Shown: positions 51,266 to 62,124 of the stretch, one piece after another | How positions within the stretch are numbered: position 1 is the first letter of the stretch | How the letters are laid out: the number at the start of each line of letters is the position of its first letter | Assembly: GCA_917880885.1 (NCBI GenBank) | Contig: OU862922.1 | Span: 19,468,627-19,532,626 of the forward strand | Direction: 5' to 3' | DNA: 64,000 nucleotides | From: Limnephilus marmoratus | Taxonomy: Eukaryota > Arthropoda > Insecta > Trichoptera > Limnephilidae | The notes under the pieces: generated by a model | What the model was told of the DNA's origin: nothing | Database searches by the model: none | Seen by the model: the letters and a program-made list of their open reading frames with translations, nothing else | Position numbers and translations under genes: made by a program

Positions 51266-52527
51266 CAGGGCTTCCCTAACTGTGAGTCCATCATCCCATC
51301 ATCATATTATCGAGGTATATTCCCAGGGGCGTCGTGAGGCAATCTTAATAGGTTGGCTCTCTGTGTCGATGCGACCGAGACGAGTGAGCGCTATGCGCAT
51401 TGTGATGCGACGAGCGCGGGCTGTCAGCTGCATTCTACAAGAAAAATCGACAGAAATCCTCGATCCTTCTTTAAAAATAATATTTACACAGCACTGGTCA
51501 TCTTTGAGCGAACATTTTGAAAAATATTTTCCTGAAAATCTGGAGCAATATGACTGGGTTAGAAACCCTTTCCAGTCGACCTCACCATCAACACTTTCGA
51601 CAGCAGAAGAACAATTAATAGAATTGTCCTTTGACTCCAGCCTTAAGCTGCAATATAACAAGGATAAGCTACTTGAATTTTGGAGCTCAGTTTATCAATA
51701 ATATCGTTCCATCAGCACTGCAGCATTGAGGGTTTGCGACATCATACTTGTGTGAGACAGGTTTCTCTGCAGTTGCAGTAATTAAGAACAAGTACAGATC
51801 GAAAATAAGTTTAGAGACAGAGACGAGAGTGGCAATTTCGAAACTTCAGCCTCGTTTTGAGAAACTATGCTCAGAAAAGCAAGCACATCCTTCTCATTAA
51901 CCCCTTTTGCCGGGGCAATTGGGGTTGGTTGTCCACCAATCAGCGTTCGCAATAAACGGCAGCCATGACACCCAATGACATTTCGTGTCCAGCGATTCTG
52001 ACAGTGTCCTTGAGAAATTTAGAACAATAGAAAGGTCAAAATCGTAATTAAAGGAATTTTTCCCGCGCATGCGCAAGAACTGCGCACATTCCCGCGCTCC
52101 GGTAAATTATTAATATAAATTATTTGGAGTGATCTGGCGCATTGCGGTTTTCTCTATGGTAAAGGGCAATAATAAAGCAATCGATTCTGACCGTGTTCTT
52201 CATACACTTTCTTTATACATAAGGTTCAAAATCGCGTGTAAAGTCTCACGACACGCCGGCGCACAAGTGGCAAATAAGAGGTTAATACCAAAGAAAAAAG
52301 GGTGTGGTTGCTTTTTTATCTTTTTTGTTTACTTTCATTTTTATTTTTATCTTGTGTTCTTTATTTTCTAATGAAAATTTTAGATACTATTTGAAGCTTT
52401 TCTGACAAATTGTTATTAGGCTAGAACTACAACTAGTAGGTAAATGTATGGCAAGAAGGCCAGGGCGTCGCAAAAATATGGCAACTTCCCAAGGGCGTCA
52501 CAGTTGAAATAAGTTTGGGAAGCCCTG
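51266..52527 (+). mobile_element. hAT element with near-perfect 8-bp duplication
   Basis: The ends CAGGGCTTCCCTAACT and AGTTTGGGAAGCCCTG are inverted repeats. The flanks are AGTTAGAC (51,258-51,265) and AGTTAGAA (52,528-52,535), with one mismatch. The element is 1,262 bp with a broken transposase C-terminus and lies in the loop of the inverted-repeat element at 51,085-52,755, so it is the younger of the two. Confidence 0.85.
51430..51900 (+). pseudogene. hAT transposase C-terminal fragment (ZBED-like), broken
   Basis: EHFEKYFPENLEQYDWVRNP, EEQLIELSFDSSLKLQYN and LLEFWSSVYQ lead to a stop at 51,699. In another frame FATSYLCETGFSAVAVIKNK and RVAISKLQPRFEKLCSEKQ continue. This is the dimerisation region of ZBED-type hAT transposases, disrupted by a frame change and stops. 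Confidence 0.8.
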
Positions 52528-53142
52528 AGTTAGAAATATAAAGTACGAATTGATAATTAATGATTGATAATCATTATTTTGTTCGGTTTCATAAACACGA
52601 AAAATCACGCGAGACGTTTGCCATCGTAATTAACAACATGGCGTTCCTTGAGAAATGACATTTCGCATTTTTAAAGATAAGAAAATAACCACTAAAATGC
52701 AATATTTTTCAATTCCGGTTACTGAATTATTTATTACTAACTGTAATCTACCTAGTACAATTTGTTTTAATTTTTAAAGTGTGTTTTGAGCATGGACTCG
52801 ATAGGGAAATATTTACCCATCCAAATACTATTACATATTATGGTCATATTTTAAAGTCAATTTGTTCAGTTCGCATCACAAACCACTAACGTGAAACTCG
52901 TTAAAGTAGTCTAACTAGAGTTCGCGCCTAATTTTTACTTCACCGAATACAACACATCTTTGCTTTACCCGCCGTAAATACAAAAAATACTTTTAGGCGT
53001 CTCATGCTCTTTACCAACATTATGAAAAATATGCATTTAAGCGTCTCCCACAAACAATGAGTTAAAGTAATTTTTGTTATCTTGTAGACAAGCATAGTAG
53101 GTATGTTCAACCACAATATTAAAGTAAGGTGTTATCTTGCAG

Positions 53143-53380
53143 GTAAACGTGGTAGGCACATTCAATACAGTGCGCCTGGCGGCCGGGCTGATTGGAGAGA
53201 ACGAGCCCAATGAGGATGGTCAGCGCGGCGTGATAGTGAACACATCCTGCGCGTCGGCGTACGATGGTCAGTCGGGCCAGGCCGGGTACGCTGCGTCCAA
53301 GGCGGCTGTGGCCGGCATGACACTGCCTCTCGCTCGGGACCTGGCTGGGCAGGGCATACGGGTGATGGCCATTGCACCCG
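53143..53380 (+). CDS. HSD17B10: HSD17B10-like dehydrogenase, exon 4 (active site)
   Basis: The exon follows ATCTTGCAG and ends before GTGAGA in phase 1, coding for 79 residues plus one base. It begins [20 protein letters not shown], with the conserved Asn of helix alpha-4, and has [20 protein letters not shown] and [20 protein letters not shown]. The Tyr and Lys of the YxxxK motif are present. The catalytic Ser expected 13 residues before the Tyr is Cys, with Ser on the position before it and Ser two positions after it. The 6.4-kb intron before this exon contains a solo LTR, LINE tails and a hAT element. The exon is GC-rich, unlike its surroundings. Confidence 0.9.
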
Positions 53381-53819
53381 GTGAGATATAACTTTACTTT
53401 AACCCTACGAAATAACTTTACTTTGCTGTGGGATACACATCCCTATCCCCATATGGGGGTGTGCTGGACCTCGTCCCTGCTTCATCTTTAGTTACATTAT
53501 TAATTTTGCAGATCCTTCTCAAATCTATCTGCGCCTCCCCCAATGACATGTGCAGGCTTGAGGCTTGATCAGACGACCTTGATTGTCCTTTGTCCTGCCT
53601 CTGACTACCCAATGCTGAATTTTCTTTTAGTCTTCGGGTATTTTACCCCAAATATTCAGTTAACATTCTTTGAGGCTTCACTGAGTGGTTGGCTAAGAGA
53701 CACGGAAGCTAAGTGTAGTTTATGGCCAGACCGAAAGCCATTCACATTTTTTGTTGGTACTTGCCAATTGATTTGAGATTTATAGGATTACTTGTGTTCT
53801 CTATTTTATGCAGGTGTTT

Positions 53820-54115
53820 GCAGGTTTTTACAGATGCAATGCCGCCTCATGGAGCCCCATGAATGAGTTTTTCTTTTGCCCTGTTTAATTTATCTTTGTC
53901 TTACTAACCTTTTTTTTGCATTTTGCTTTCCTGTTAAGCACTTGCATATTGCTTACTAACAACGTATGCAAGGACACTGGAGGTCTAGATTCGTTCAAAA
54001 TAAATAAATGTAGCTTCGTTTAACAAAAAAATTAGAATCTTGCGAGAGCCTTGAAGGAGTAACCATCTGTTACTTATTCCAGGGCGGGTAAGAGGTGGAT
54101 AACCTCCACTGTGAG
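53820..54115 (+). repeat. Dispersed repeat shared with 23,860-24,075
   Basis: It shares CGTATGCAAGGACACTGGAGG and AATAAATGTAGCTTC words with that copy and ends near AAGAGGTGGATAACC. It lies in intron 4. Confidence 0.55.
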
Positions 54116-55069
54116 ATACAAACATCAAAGACATCTAAAGAAATTCTCAAATATTTCCCTTTACAACCATTCCTACCTTTTAAATAACAAACACTAACTT
54201 GCATGCAATTCAACCCTCAACACACACACGAGCACCATATTCAATTACAATCACAATGTTCACCAACACAACGCAGAAAGCACAAAAAACTACATTCATT
54301 TTACAGGCTAACACAGTGGCGGATACAGGGGGGGGGGGGGGGGGGGCGCAGGGGGCGCGCGCCCCCCCCTTGGGCACCCTAAATACAAGAAAATCTTTCT
54401 TCAATCATTCGCTCTACATGTCTAAACCATCTGAGCGTCCCTTTCTTAATCTTACTTATTACGCTTGTATCAACCTTGCATTCTTTTCATATTTTTCTCA
54501 CACTATCATGGCTTTCTATAGCATTTAGTCCTTCCTCGCTTTCGCTTCTTTCGACAGTTTTTTGTTAGCGCCAACGGCGTTCAGTCTTCCATAAATGCGG
54601 AGTTAGCCGCATTTACCCTTTTTTTTTTTTTTTTTTTATTTAGAAGAAAAGTAAATGTTTACAATAATAATATAATAATATGTTACATTATGTTACACTA
54701 TAAGGTTTTATGGTTACCCAATTAGTAGAGAAATATTCTCGGGTCTAATTGGGGAGCTAGTCTAAGTACTTATATTTAGAACTTTACAAAAATGAAAATA
54801 AAATACTGTAAGATATTACAAAAAATTTTACAATTAGAATAATACATATACTTATTGAAATAGAATATCAACAAAATATTGGCAACAGATTATGGCAACA
54901 TATTGGCAACATATTACCCTCCTTTCAATATCTCTATCAGACTCCCCATCTCTCGTAAACATACTTCCCGAATACATAAACTTATCCACTGTCATTTTTG
55001 GGTAACTATTACAAAATATATTATTATCTTATTATTAAAAATAAATGTTTTTGGAGATGCTATGTGAAG

Positions 55070-55400
55070 GGTCATTTTAGTGGAAGTAAAAAGGTATGAT
55101 AGGTGGCTAGGACTCTCTGGGTTAGTGTGTCCAGGAGAGATGGACGGATGAAACTTTCCCTGGAAAGGAAATGGGTCGAGGGATTCCTGCTGGAGAGGTT
55201 AAATGGTCTCCCTCAACCAGTCCTACTACTTCCGCCACTACTTTGAAAAATCACATCCCAAGAACTCAGGCATCCCTGCTAAGTCACCAAACTTAGCGAC
55301 CCACTTGGGATGACTTGTTGTGGCAAAGGTGTTGTTTATCCAATAAATAATTCCCGTGGCGGCGGTACCCACACTCGCCTCCTAAATTGAAACTTTTGCT
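55070..55400. repeat. Family A tail module
   Basis: GGTGGCTAGGACTCTCTGGG, GTCACCAAACTTAGCGACCC and GTGGCGGCGGTACCCACACT match the other copies. It is inside the outer hAT element. Confidence 0.55.
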
Positions 55401-55639
55401 TCATTCACATTCATACGTCCTTTCATGTAAAGGTACCCTTAACACGGCGCGACTCAAGTATTTGATTCCCTTGATCGTGTAATGCAGCCCTACTGCTCCC
55501 TGTGACCAGCCAAGTTTTAAATGTGCGGTCCGTCAATCTTTTATTTATTTATTGAAGTGGAAACTTCTTTAGCACCGTTGTGATTTGACAAACACATGCA
55601 TCTGTATGTTTTAGCCTGCGAGAGAATGAGATAGAATTT

Positions 55640-56190
55640 TTTTTTACATTAACTCCACAGGAGGCCCTGAGGAAAATAATTTCTCTCGGGGCCTATGTCA
55701 TCTGGGATGCTGTGTGGAGGGTCTTTTTGAGGAGAGGAAGAGATGAAATTGGACTTGAAGAGTGTCCATGTTGTAGGAAGGAGGAAACACAGAGGCCGGA
55801 AAATCGTTCCACAGCCTAGCTGTTGAACACAAGAACGAGTCGAAGAAACGACCCGTTCTCATGTCTCAAATGTGACCGTGTACAAATGTTGGGCACGCGT
55901 TTGGCATGTTTCCCGACTATGCACCGGTGCCGAAGGGATCAATGACGCTAGTTAATCGGAGGATCTTCCATTGTAATACCGGTAGAACAAGGATAGCATT
56001 CCCACCCGACGCCTGTGCTCTAAAGATTGCAATCCGTCTGTTAAGACGGGAGAATCTAAAGCGGTCGAGGGTATTTTTTAGGTATTTTGGAGCTCCAGAC
56101 CAGAGGTGGCTGCCAAAATCATATAGTCGGTCTCCTCTTTGTGCGGTTCGTCGTATTCTCCCCGTTGTCTACTTTTTAGTTTTCTTATAT
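55640..56190 (-). pseudogene. Family A LINE, ORF2 C-terminus (best-preserved end)
   Basis: On the minus strand the last block is STARLWNDFPASVFPPSYNM, DTLQVQFHLFLSSKRPSTQH and a stop, then the 3' end with AGGCCCCGAGAGAAATTATT. Upstream the frame changes several times. The plus-strand frame of 96 codons at 55,906-56,196 is only its antisense. Confidence 0.7.
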
Positions 56191-56204
56191 CTTTAGCGCC
56201 CCCC

Positions 56205-57428
56205 CAAGGGCGTAGCGAGGTACGGGCAGGGGGGGGGGCAGCTTCCCTCCCCTAGAAGGTGCAGAAATGCTCACAAACCGTAAAGTTTACGTCAGTAGCC
56301 TATTGTTTGTGAGAATCAGTTTAATTTTTATTATTACCTTTTTAGTTTGTCATGATTAATGAAGCATCAAGAAAACGTGCCTATCAGTTACATTGCGCTG
56401 TTATTAAATCAGTTTTCATTATATGTGTTCAACTGATAACCAAGTACTCGGGCATATTGGAACCTATTGCCAATGCTTTACAATCGAAAACTATCAATAT
56501 GTACGCATGTATGAGTCATATTAATGGTTTAATTTCTGTTATAAATGATCATCGAAGCAACGTAGACATAGAGAGCCAAAATATTTTAGATATTTCAATT
56601 AGAACTGCAGCTGCCTTTGGAACTGATATACAAGTCCCACGCATTGCATCTTGCCAACAACATCGGTCCAATTACCTCGCTGAGAATTATTATTTTTAAT
56701 TGTTAAATTGTTACCTTGCTGAAACTTAATGCGATTTTTGGAAGCGATCGATTATCATTCCATATTTACATTCCTTAATATCTGCATTAGAGCAGCGTTT
56801 TGGTGACCAAAATTTGCCCGCTTTCGGATTAATGTCGCTACATCCCTGTACAATGCATTGTTGAATACGTTATTAATTGATTTTAAAGAAAAAGCACAAA
56901 GTTTTTGCCTATATTACGATTTACTTAATTTTAATCAAGAAGCCGAACTATGATATAAAAAATGACAGAACAAGGGTATGACCAGAAAAGATCTCAAAAA
57001 AATAGATTGTACTGAATTGTTTAAGGAGGCGAACATTTTCTTTCCCGCAACAAAAAAAGCAATACTTATTTCTTTCCTTGGCACAACCTTGCACTACAAG
57101 TAACATAGAGAGGTCCTTTTCTACACTGCGTCGTGTTAAAACATGGCTGAGATCAACGATGACTAAAAACCGTTTGAACGCCGGAGAGGTGACACTACTA
57201 AAGATATTGTTATATTGAATACGGTGTTATTTATATTTTCGAACCGCGGAATGTCCCGAGAATTTTGTGCCGGACGGTTTTTTTATAGACGAAAATAGCC
57301 TATTTCTGAAATTCTCTAGCCACCCCCCCCCCCCCCCCAGTAGGTATTATTTTGTTGCATTTACTTAGATATATTCTTGGTTTGTCTACACCTGCCCCCC
57401 CCTTAACAAAATCCTAGCTACGCCCTTG
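56205..57428 (+). mobile_element. hAT element (inner), 8-bp duplication CGCCCCCC
   Basis: The ends CAAGGGCGTAGCGAGG and CCTAGCTACGCCCTTG are inverted repeats. CGCCCCCC is found at 56,197-56,204 and 57,429-57,436. The 1,224-bp element is internally deleted, keeps transposase remnants and is nested in the outer hAT at 54,314-57,465. Its 5' terminus resembles that of the truncated copy at 11,451. Confidence 0.88.
56352..57190 (+). pseudogene. hAT transposase remnants (ZMYM1/DUF4371-like)
   Basis: HCAVIKSVFIICVQLITKYS, LEPIANALQSKTINMYACMS and VPRIASCQQHRSNY resemble the mid-C-terminal part of the hAT transposases often annotated as ZMYM1-like or '52 kDa repressor'. At about 57,100, SNIERSFSTLRRVKTWLRST and MTKNRLNAGE form the hAT dimerisation motif in a different frame. 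Stops and shifts lie between the blocks. Confidence 0.75.
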
Positions 57429-58336
57429 CGCCCCCCCCCTTGAGTTTTTTCTGTATCCGCCACTGGGCTAACAGCTTGTCGTATTCGAAGGATTTTAACG
57501 AGCAATTTCTGGGCACATTTGGCGTAAAAAATGTAGATGTCATTTTGCTGTTTTATGATTTTTTTCTTAATTAAAAATATATTTTTCTATCACGTTGCAA
57601 CTGAGTAGTCGGCTACTATAGACTAGTGGGTCATGTGATAAGCACTCCGTCTCGTTCCAGAAGCACAGTAACACATGAAACAGCGCGTGTATCGTGTGAT
57701 CCGGTCGCGACGTGTATCTTGTGATGAGTGGCTTGTATCATTGTGATTAGAGATGTTAATAGAATAACCGCTTGATAGAGACTAAGAAAGTTATTTTATC
57801 AAAACTTATATCTTTTTAATTGCAATGAAAATAATGTTTTTTTTTTCATTCTTTTTCATGATTTGAAGCCCAAAGTTTCCCAGAAAGAGCATGGAACACG
57901 GTGTATATAGAGTCTGTTAAATAAGAGTAGAAAATATAAAAAATGGAACTATAAAATTTGTAGGCTGGCAACACCAATTTACCTGTCAAATATTCTTTTA
58001 AAGTGCAAAGACAATAAAAATACAGAACACTGTATACACATTTAAAAGTACATTTTTTTGTTCTAAAAAAAAAATTAAATTAAATCGAAGAAGCCCTGTT
58101 ATTAAGTTACCTGCTTAATGACATAAATTTGATTAAATTGTGTTTTACAAAGTGATTGGCTTTCATTTAATTAAACATAAATTTGAATTTAACAGTAGGT
58201 AGAAAGGAACAATCATTAATGATGAGTTTAGTTACACTACCTACTTTTAGATCTGAATGAGTTAAATATATTCAGATCTAAAATTAGAGACGTGATCCAA
58301 AGCCTGGACAATGTTAGTAGATACTTAGGGTAATAT

Positions 58337-58965
58337 TTCGGAAGTTTCTAAGGTTTATAAACTATAAATTGCATATTCCTATACTAAACATTGATTACAA
58401 TTATCTCCTGGATAAAACGTCTCTATTGAAACTTTCAGAAAGAAGAATAAGCACAGATTTAATAATATTACATAAAATACTGCATTACAAAATTGACTGT
58501 TCTGAATTACTTCAATTTATCAATATCCATGTTCCCCAAAAATCATGTCGACATTTATTACCCTTCTACTTCAATAACACCAGGACACTAGCTTATCAAA
58601 ATTCACCGTTTCCGAGACTGTGAAGTCTAATCTAGGTATAATAAATATAATAATATAATCTATCTAAAAATATTCTAATCTAGGTGATATATTTCATCTT
58701 AAACGTTGTATATTCTATCACTTCTATTCTTCTAGGCACAAATAGATTACGTAATTTCTTCAATTTTTGTTTATATTGAATATGAGACTTCTTAACATTT
58801 TTACATAATATGCATTTTTATTTTATTATTTGCTTTGTTGTTACACTGTTTTGTATATTTTCTTTTCTCATTGTATTATATTTTCTTCATTGTTTGTTAC
58901 TCAACTTATAAATTATAATGTAAAAGCCCATCAGGGCGTGTAATAAATAAATAAATAAATAAATT
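58337..58965 (+). pseudogene. LINE ORF2 C-terminal fragment with 3' UTR
   Basis: FRKFLRFINYKLHIP, DYNYLLDKTSLLKLSERRI, STDLIILHKILHYKIDCSEL and YQNSPFPRL are the late thumb pattern of CR1/Jockey-type LINEs. The insertion ends in an (AAAT)n run at 58,946-58,966, and both flanks match the empty copy at 34 kb. Confidence 0.65.
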
Positions 58966-59059
58966 AAATAAACGTGAGCAATTTATAAAGTTTATATTTT
59001 ATTACAGTATCGTTATTCTTCATTATGTTAACACAAAATTGCAATGATATAATTATAAT

Positions 59060-59406
59060 TATGGCATTAAACTCTACAATAAAATACCACTCTCACTCAA
59101 AAACCTCAACATTATAACATTTAAATTTCAAATAAAAAGCTGGATACTAAATCTAGGTAGATCAGAAATAGAAAATATACTGAAATCAAATACAGACTAA
59201 AACCGAATCTAGTGAACTGAATTATAAAAAAAAACTATCTTATTTACTTTATAATTATTAAAAAAAATACTACATGATATAATGTTATGTCAAATTCATA
59301 TTATTCTTATAATTAAATTATAATATGTAAATGAAATCCTCAGCACGGGAGATCCCAGTGAGGATATCATTATCTCTATTTGTTATTAAGAAATGAAGAC
59401 AATAAA

Positions 59407-59440
<34 letters not shown>
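59060..59440 (+). pseudogene. LINE ORF2 last residues with 3' UTR and (TTA)n tail
   Basis: IKLYNKIPLSLKNLNIITFK and FQIKSWILNLGRSEIEN lead to a stop at about 59,200, and the insertion ends in a (TTA)n run at 59,408-59,436. The C-terminal pattern resembles the tail at 24,362-24,716. Confidence 0.6.
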
Positions 59441-59750
59441 CCTATACGCAATTCTAATTTTGAGATCAGTGGAATGAAATTTTTTTATTTTTTTCGCTTT
59501 TATGCCTTTTTAATTTTTAGTAAAAATGTACGAGTAGGTTACACAGCTTTAGATTATCACCATGATTATATTTTTAGTATTGCCATTTGAACAACAGTGG
59601 CGCCCTCCTATGTTTTCTACTGTTATTTGACAAACAAATTTTTATTTATTTAAATATGCTTATACATTTTTTAAACAGTTTTTTTTTTATTGGAATGCCT
59701 TATTAAAAATGAATTCAGACTTTTTGAAAATAATTTATTTTGATTGGCAG

Positions 59751-59941
59751 GTCTGTTCGATACACCGATTCTCAGCTACATGCCGCCCAAAGTCCTCCAA
59801 TTCTTCGCCCGGATGACGCTGTCGCCTCAGAGGTTGGGTCGTCCATCTGAATTTGCACACATGGTGACCACCATCATAGAAAACCCCCTGCTCAATGGGG
59901 AGGTCATAAGACTCGATGGGGGTCTAAGAATGGTCTTATAA
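59751..59941 (+). CDS. HSD17B10: HSD17B10-like dehydrogenase, exon 5 (C-terminus)
   Basis: It starts after GATTGGCAG, completes the Gly codon split across the intron ([14 protein letters not shown]) and ends with TAA at 59,939-59,941. [20 protein letters not shown] and [16 protein letters not shown] are the C-terminal signature of the HSD17B10 family. The five exons total 768 nt (255 residues and a stop). The 6.4-kb intron before it contains two nested hAT elements and several LINE fragments. Confidence 0.92.
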
Positions 59942-60160
59942 ATGCTGCTGATATAAATAACTGGTTAATTTTCATGTATAAATCGACATACTTAACTATG
60001 CAGTTAGTGACATCCAAAAAGAGAGACTCGCCCTAACATAAAATCTGGGTATCATTTCGACGACCTGGAGGCAAAGTAGGTGACCATATTTTTGGCACCA
60101 AGAGGATTTGAATGTTTGAATAAACTACAACATCATTTCAGTCAACAATTTGTGCGCCGT
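59942..60160 (+). other. 3' UTR of the dehydrogenase gene
   Basis: The sequence after the stop codon contains AATAAAC at about 60,118, a plausible polyadenylation signal. Confidence 0.5.
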
Positions 60161-60570
60161 TGTTAAAAGGACTAGTAATTCGCAAGCAGATTTTATTTTC
60201 GAGGACTAAATAGTGATTATTACGGAGTAAATTGCCTAATTCGTTTATTAACAAATGGTCACATGCCAACTTGGTTTGTTCCCTTTTCCCTGATTGGCTG
60301 GTCTATTAATTTTATTTTTTTCTGTGTTGTTACATACTTGTTACATACTTATTAACACAGAAAGGAGTAAGTAAGTACTCTACCGAAATGTGCCTAATTA
60401 CTACACCACAGTTTTACACAAACTAAAAATAAATATTTTTGAAATGTACTTATTACATAACTATTCTAAAAATGTAATGATACACATTTTTGACAGATTT
60501 TATTTCGTCTACGTAACTAAAAATTGATGTGATTGTAGATGTGTTATTTCAAAATGAAACAAGTTCTTTG

Positions 60571-61510
60571 TTTAAAACCACTTTATTCGATTTTATAATC
60601 GTCGACCGGATTCGGTTCTACTCAACCTTCTTCAGGACAATAAACATATAAGTGGCCATCCATAAATTATGTCACACGATTTTCATGATTTTTTGACCCC
60701 TCCCCCGTCCCTGTCAGTTAGTTATAAAATAGTATGTACATAATAATAGGTCTTGTAGTAGGTGTTTGATGTTGGTGAATCAATAAAGATATAATTGTTT
60801 AAATTACAATTTTTTATTTACTTTATAAACTTCTTGGGCAATTTAGGGAGATATAACAAACTTCTCATAAAAGTTATGCTATCTCATTTGTTTTACGGTG
60901 AGAAATATGATCAAAACAGTCTAATTATGAAAAATTCCAAATAATTTCTTCTGGCAAAATTGGAAATTATGAAAAAAATTTGCTGGGTATATTGTACAAA
61001 AGTTTTTGAAACTGAGAAATTCAAAGTTTTTAAAATTTTCTTATTAATATTTTCTCTTTCAGGATGCTGTTCGAAACTCCAATGGTTCTTTTTAAAATAA
61101 CAGAGGCCGTCACTTCCGTTAACAATAAAACAAACTGTGCTAAGATAATACTATCAGACTAGCATGAAAAAACCCACTCCTGCGAGATTTTTTTTTTAAT
61201 TAAACATATTTTTTTTTTTTTAAATCTGTTTTCAAAAATAAAAAAGGTTACTCTAGTCCAAAATTGGTACCTATTTATGGCACAAAAACATTCACCAATA
61301 AAAATTAGAATATTTAATAAACTCTTTTGAACTCGTGTTCAAATTGTAGAGGGCCTCCTCGAAGAAGTAGAGCTTAGAGGCGTCGACTATAAATTTTGAC
61401 ACTGCTTCAGGAAATAGATCTGTTAAAATAAATAAATAAAACCTGAAGAAGGTTGAGTACAACCGAAACCGGTCGACAATTATAAATTCAAATAAAGTCA
61501 AGCCACAAAG
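60571..61510. mobile_element. Element with inverted 70-bp ends
   Basis: CGTCGACCGGATTCGGTTCT and CTCAACCTTCTTCAGGA at 60,600-60,638 are inverse to CCTGAAGAAGGTTGAGTACA and CGAAACCGGTCGAC at 61,441-61,474. Inside is the first copy of a sequence that is duplicated at 62,125-62,721. No transposase is present. Confidence 0.6.
60716..61438 (+). repeat. Direct repeat, copy 1
   Basis: It begins GTTAGTTATAAAATAGTATG and ends GAAATAGATCTGTTAAAATA. It is closely similar to 62,125-62,721 with several indels. No coding sequence is recognised. Confidence 0.8.
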
Positions 61511-61696
61511 TGATTACTTACTTCGATAATATAGTGTTTCAAATTAACTTTTTTTTAATGTTTCCTTCGTGGTCTAGTTATTCCAAAACTATGCAAAAAA
61601 AGACAATGTAAAAACAGAATGAACTGTATTGTGGATTTTAAATAATTGTTTAAAAGCCTTAGTTCCACTTTTGGCTGCCTGCAGAGGTAAGTATGT

Positions 61697-61960
61697 CAAT
61701 TGAGGAGCTGGATGCAATAACAACTTATGATGAAAACAGGAGATTTTAGTAAAACGCCTTCAAAGTTTTTTTGAGTAGTGTTCACTTGTAACTTGTTATT
61801 AGTGTACAAACTTTTGCATGTAGCTCCGTCTGTGTAAAACCTAAAACAATAATATTTACACAGCAGATAAAGAAGGGATTGGAGATACCAAAAAGGCGAT
61901 GGGAGCAAAAACAGCTTTTGCACATTTAATCGTTATTAAATCCAGCTCCTCAATTAAGCA
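61697..61960. mobile_element. Short inverted-repeat element
   Basis: TCAATTGAGGAGCTGGAT (61,697) is inverse to ATCCAGCTCCTCAATTA (about 61,940-61,956). It sits between the two direct repeats and has no target duplication that I can fix. Confidence 0.5.
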
Positions 61961-62124
61961 TAGTGTAAAAATGGATAAGAACTATTTTTGGTTGATATTT
62001 AAAACATGTTACCAAAAATATTATTACCTCAAAAGCATTTTAAAAATTTTGTAAAATTGAATCGTTTCCGATAATTTTTATTTTTAGGAATAAGGATTTT
62101 ATTAGTTATTCAGATTTATGTAGA

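Larger units (their letters stand above)
51085..52755. mobile_element. Inverted-repeat element with a hAT in its loop
   Basis: AGTAATAAGTAATTCAGTAACCG (left) is inverse to CGGTTACTGAATTATTTATT (right). The arms continue through ATATTGCATTTTA and GCGAAATGTCATTT, more than 120 bp. The sequence outside the right arm (52,742-52,810) matches the flanks of the solo LTR at 46,936, so part of this element also sits there. Confidence 0.65.
54314..57465. mobile_element. hAT element (outer), 8-bp duplication GGCTAACA
   Basis: The ends CAGTGGCGGATACAGGGGGG and CTGTATCCGCCACTG are inverted. GGCTAACA flanks both sides exactly (54,306-54,313 and 57,466-57,473). The 3,152 bp contain later insertions: a T-rich LINE or SINE tail (54,610-54,860), family A modules (55,070-56,190) and the hAT element at 56,205-57,428. 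Little of its own interior remains. Confidence 0.9.
58270..59640. repeat. Dispersed repeat, copy with two LINE tails inserted
   Basis: This is the paralogue of 34,070-34,440. Compared with that copy it has two extra blocks, about 58,337-58,965 and 59,060-59,440, both LINE 3' ends. A 14-bp perfect inverted repeat (TTTTAGATCTGAAT...ATTCAGATCTAAAA, 58,245-58,283) is near the left side. Confidence 0.65.

Noticed and set aside
55906..56196. A 96-codon plus-strand frame.
   Set aside because: It is the antisense of a LINE ORF2 C-terminus read on the minus strand.
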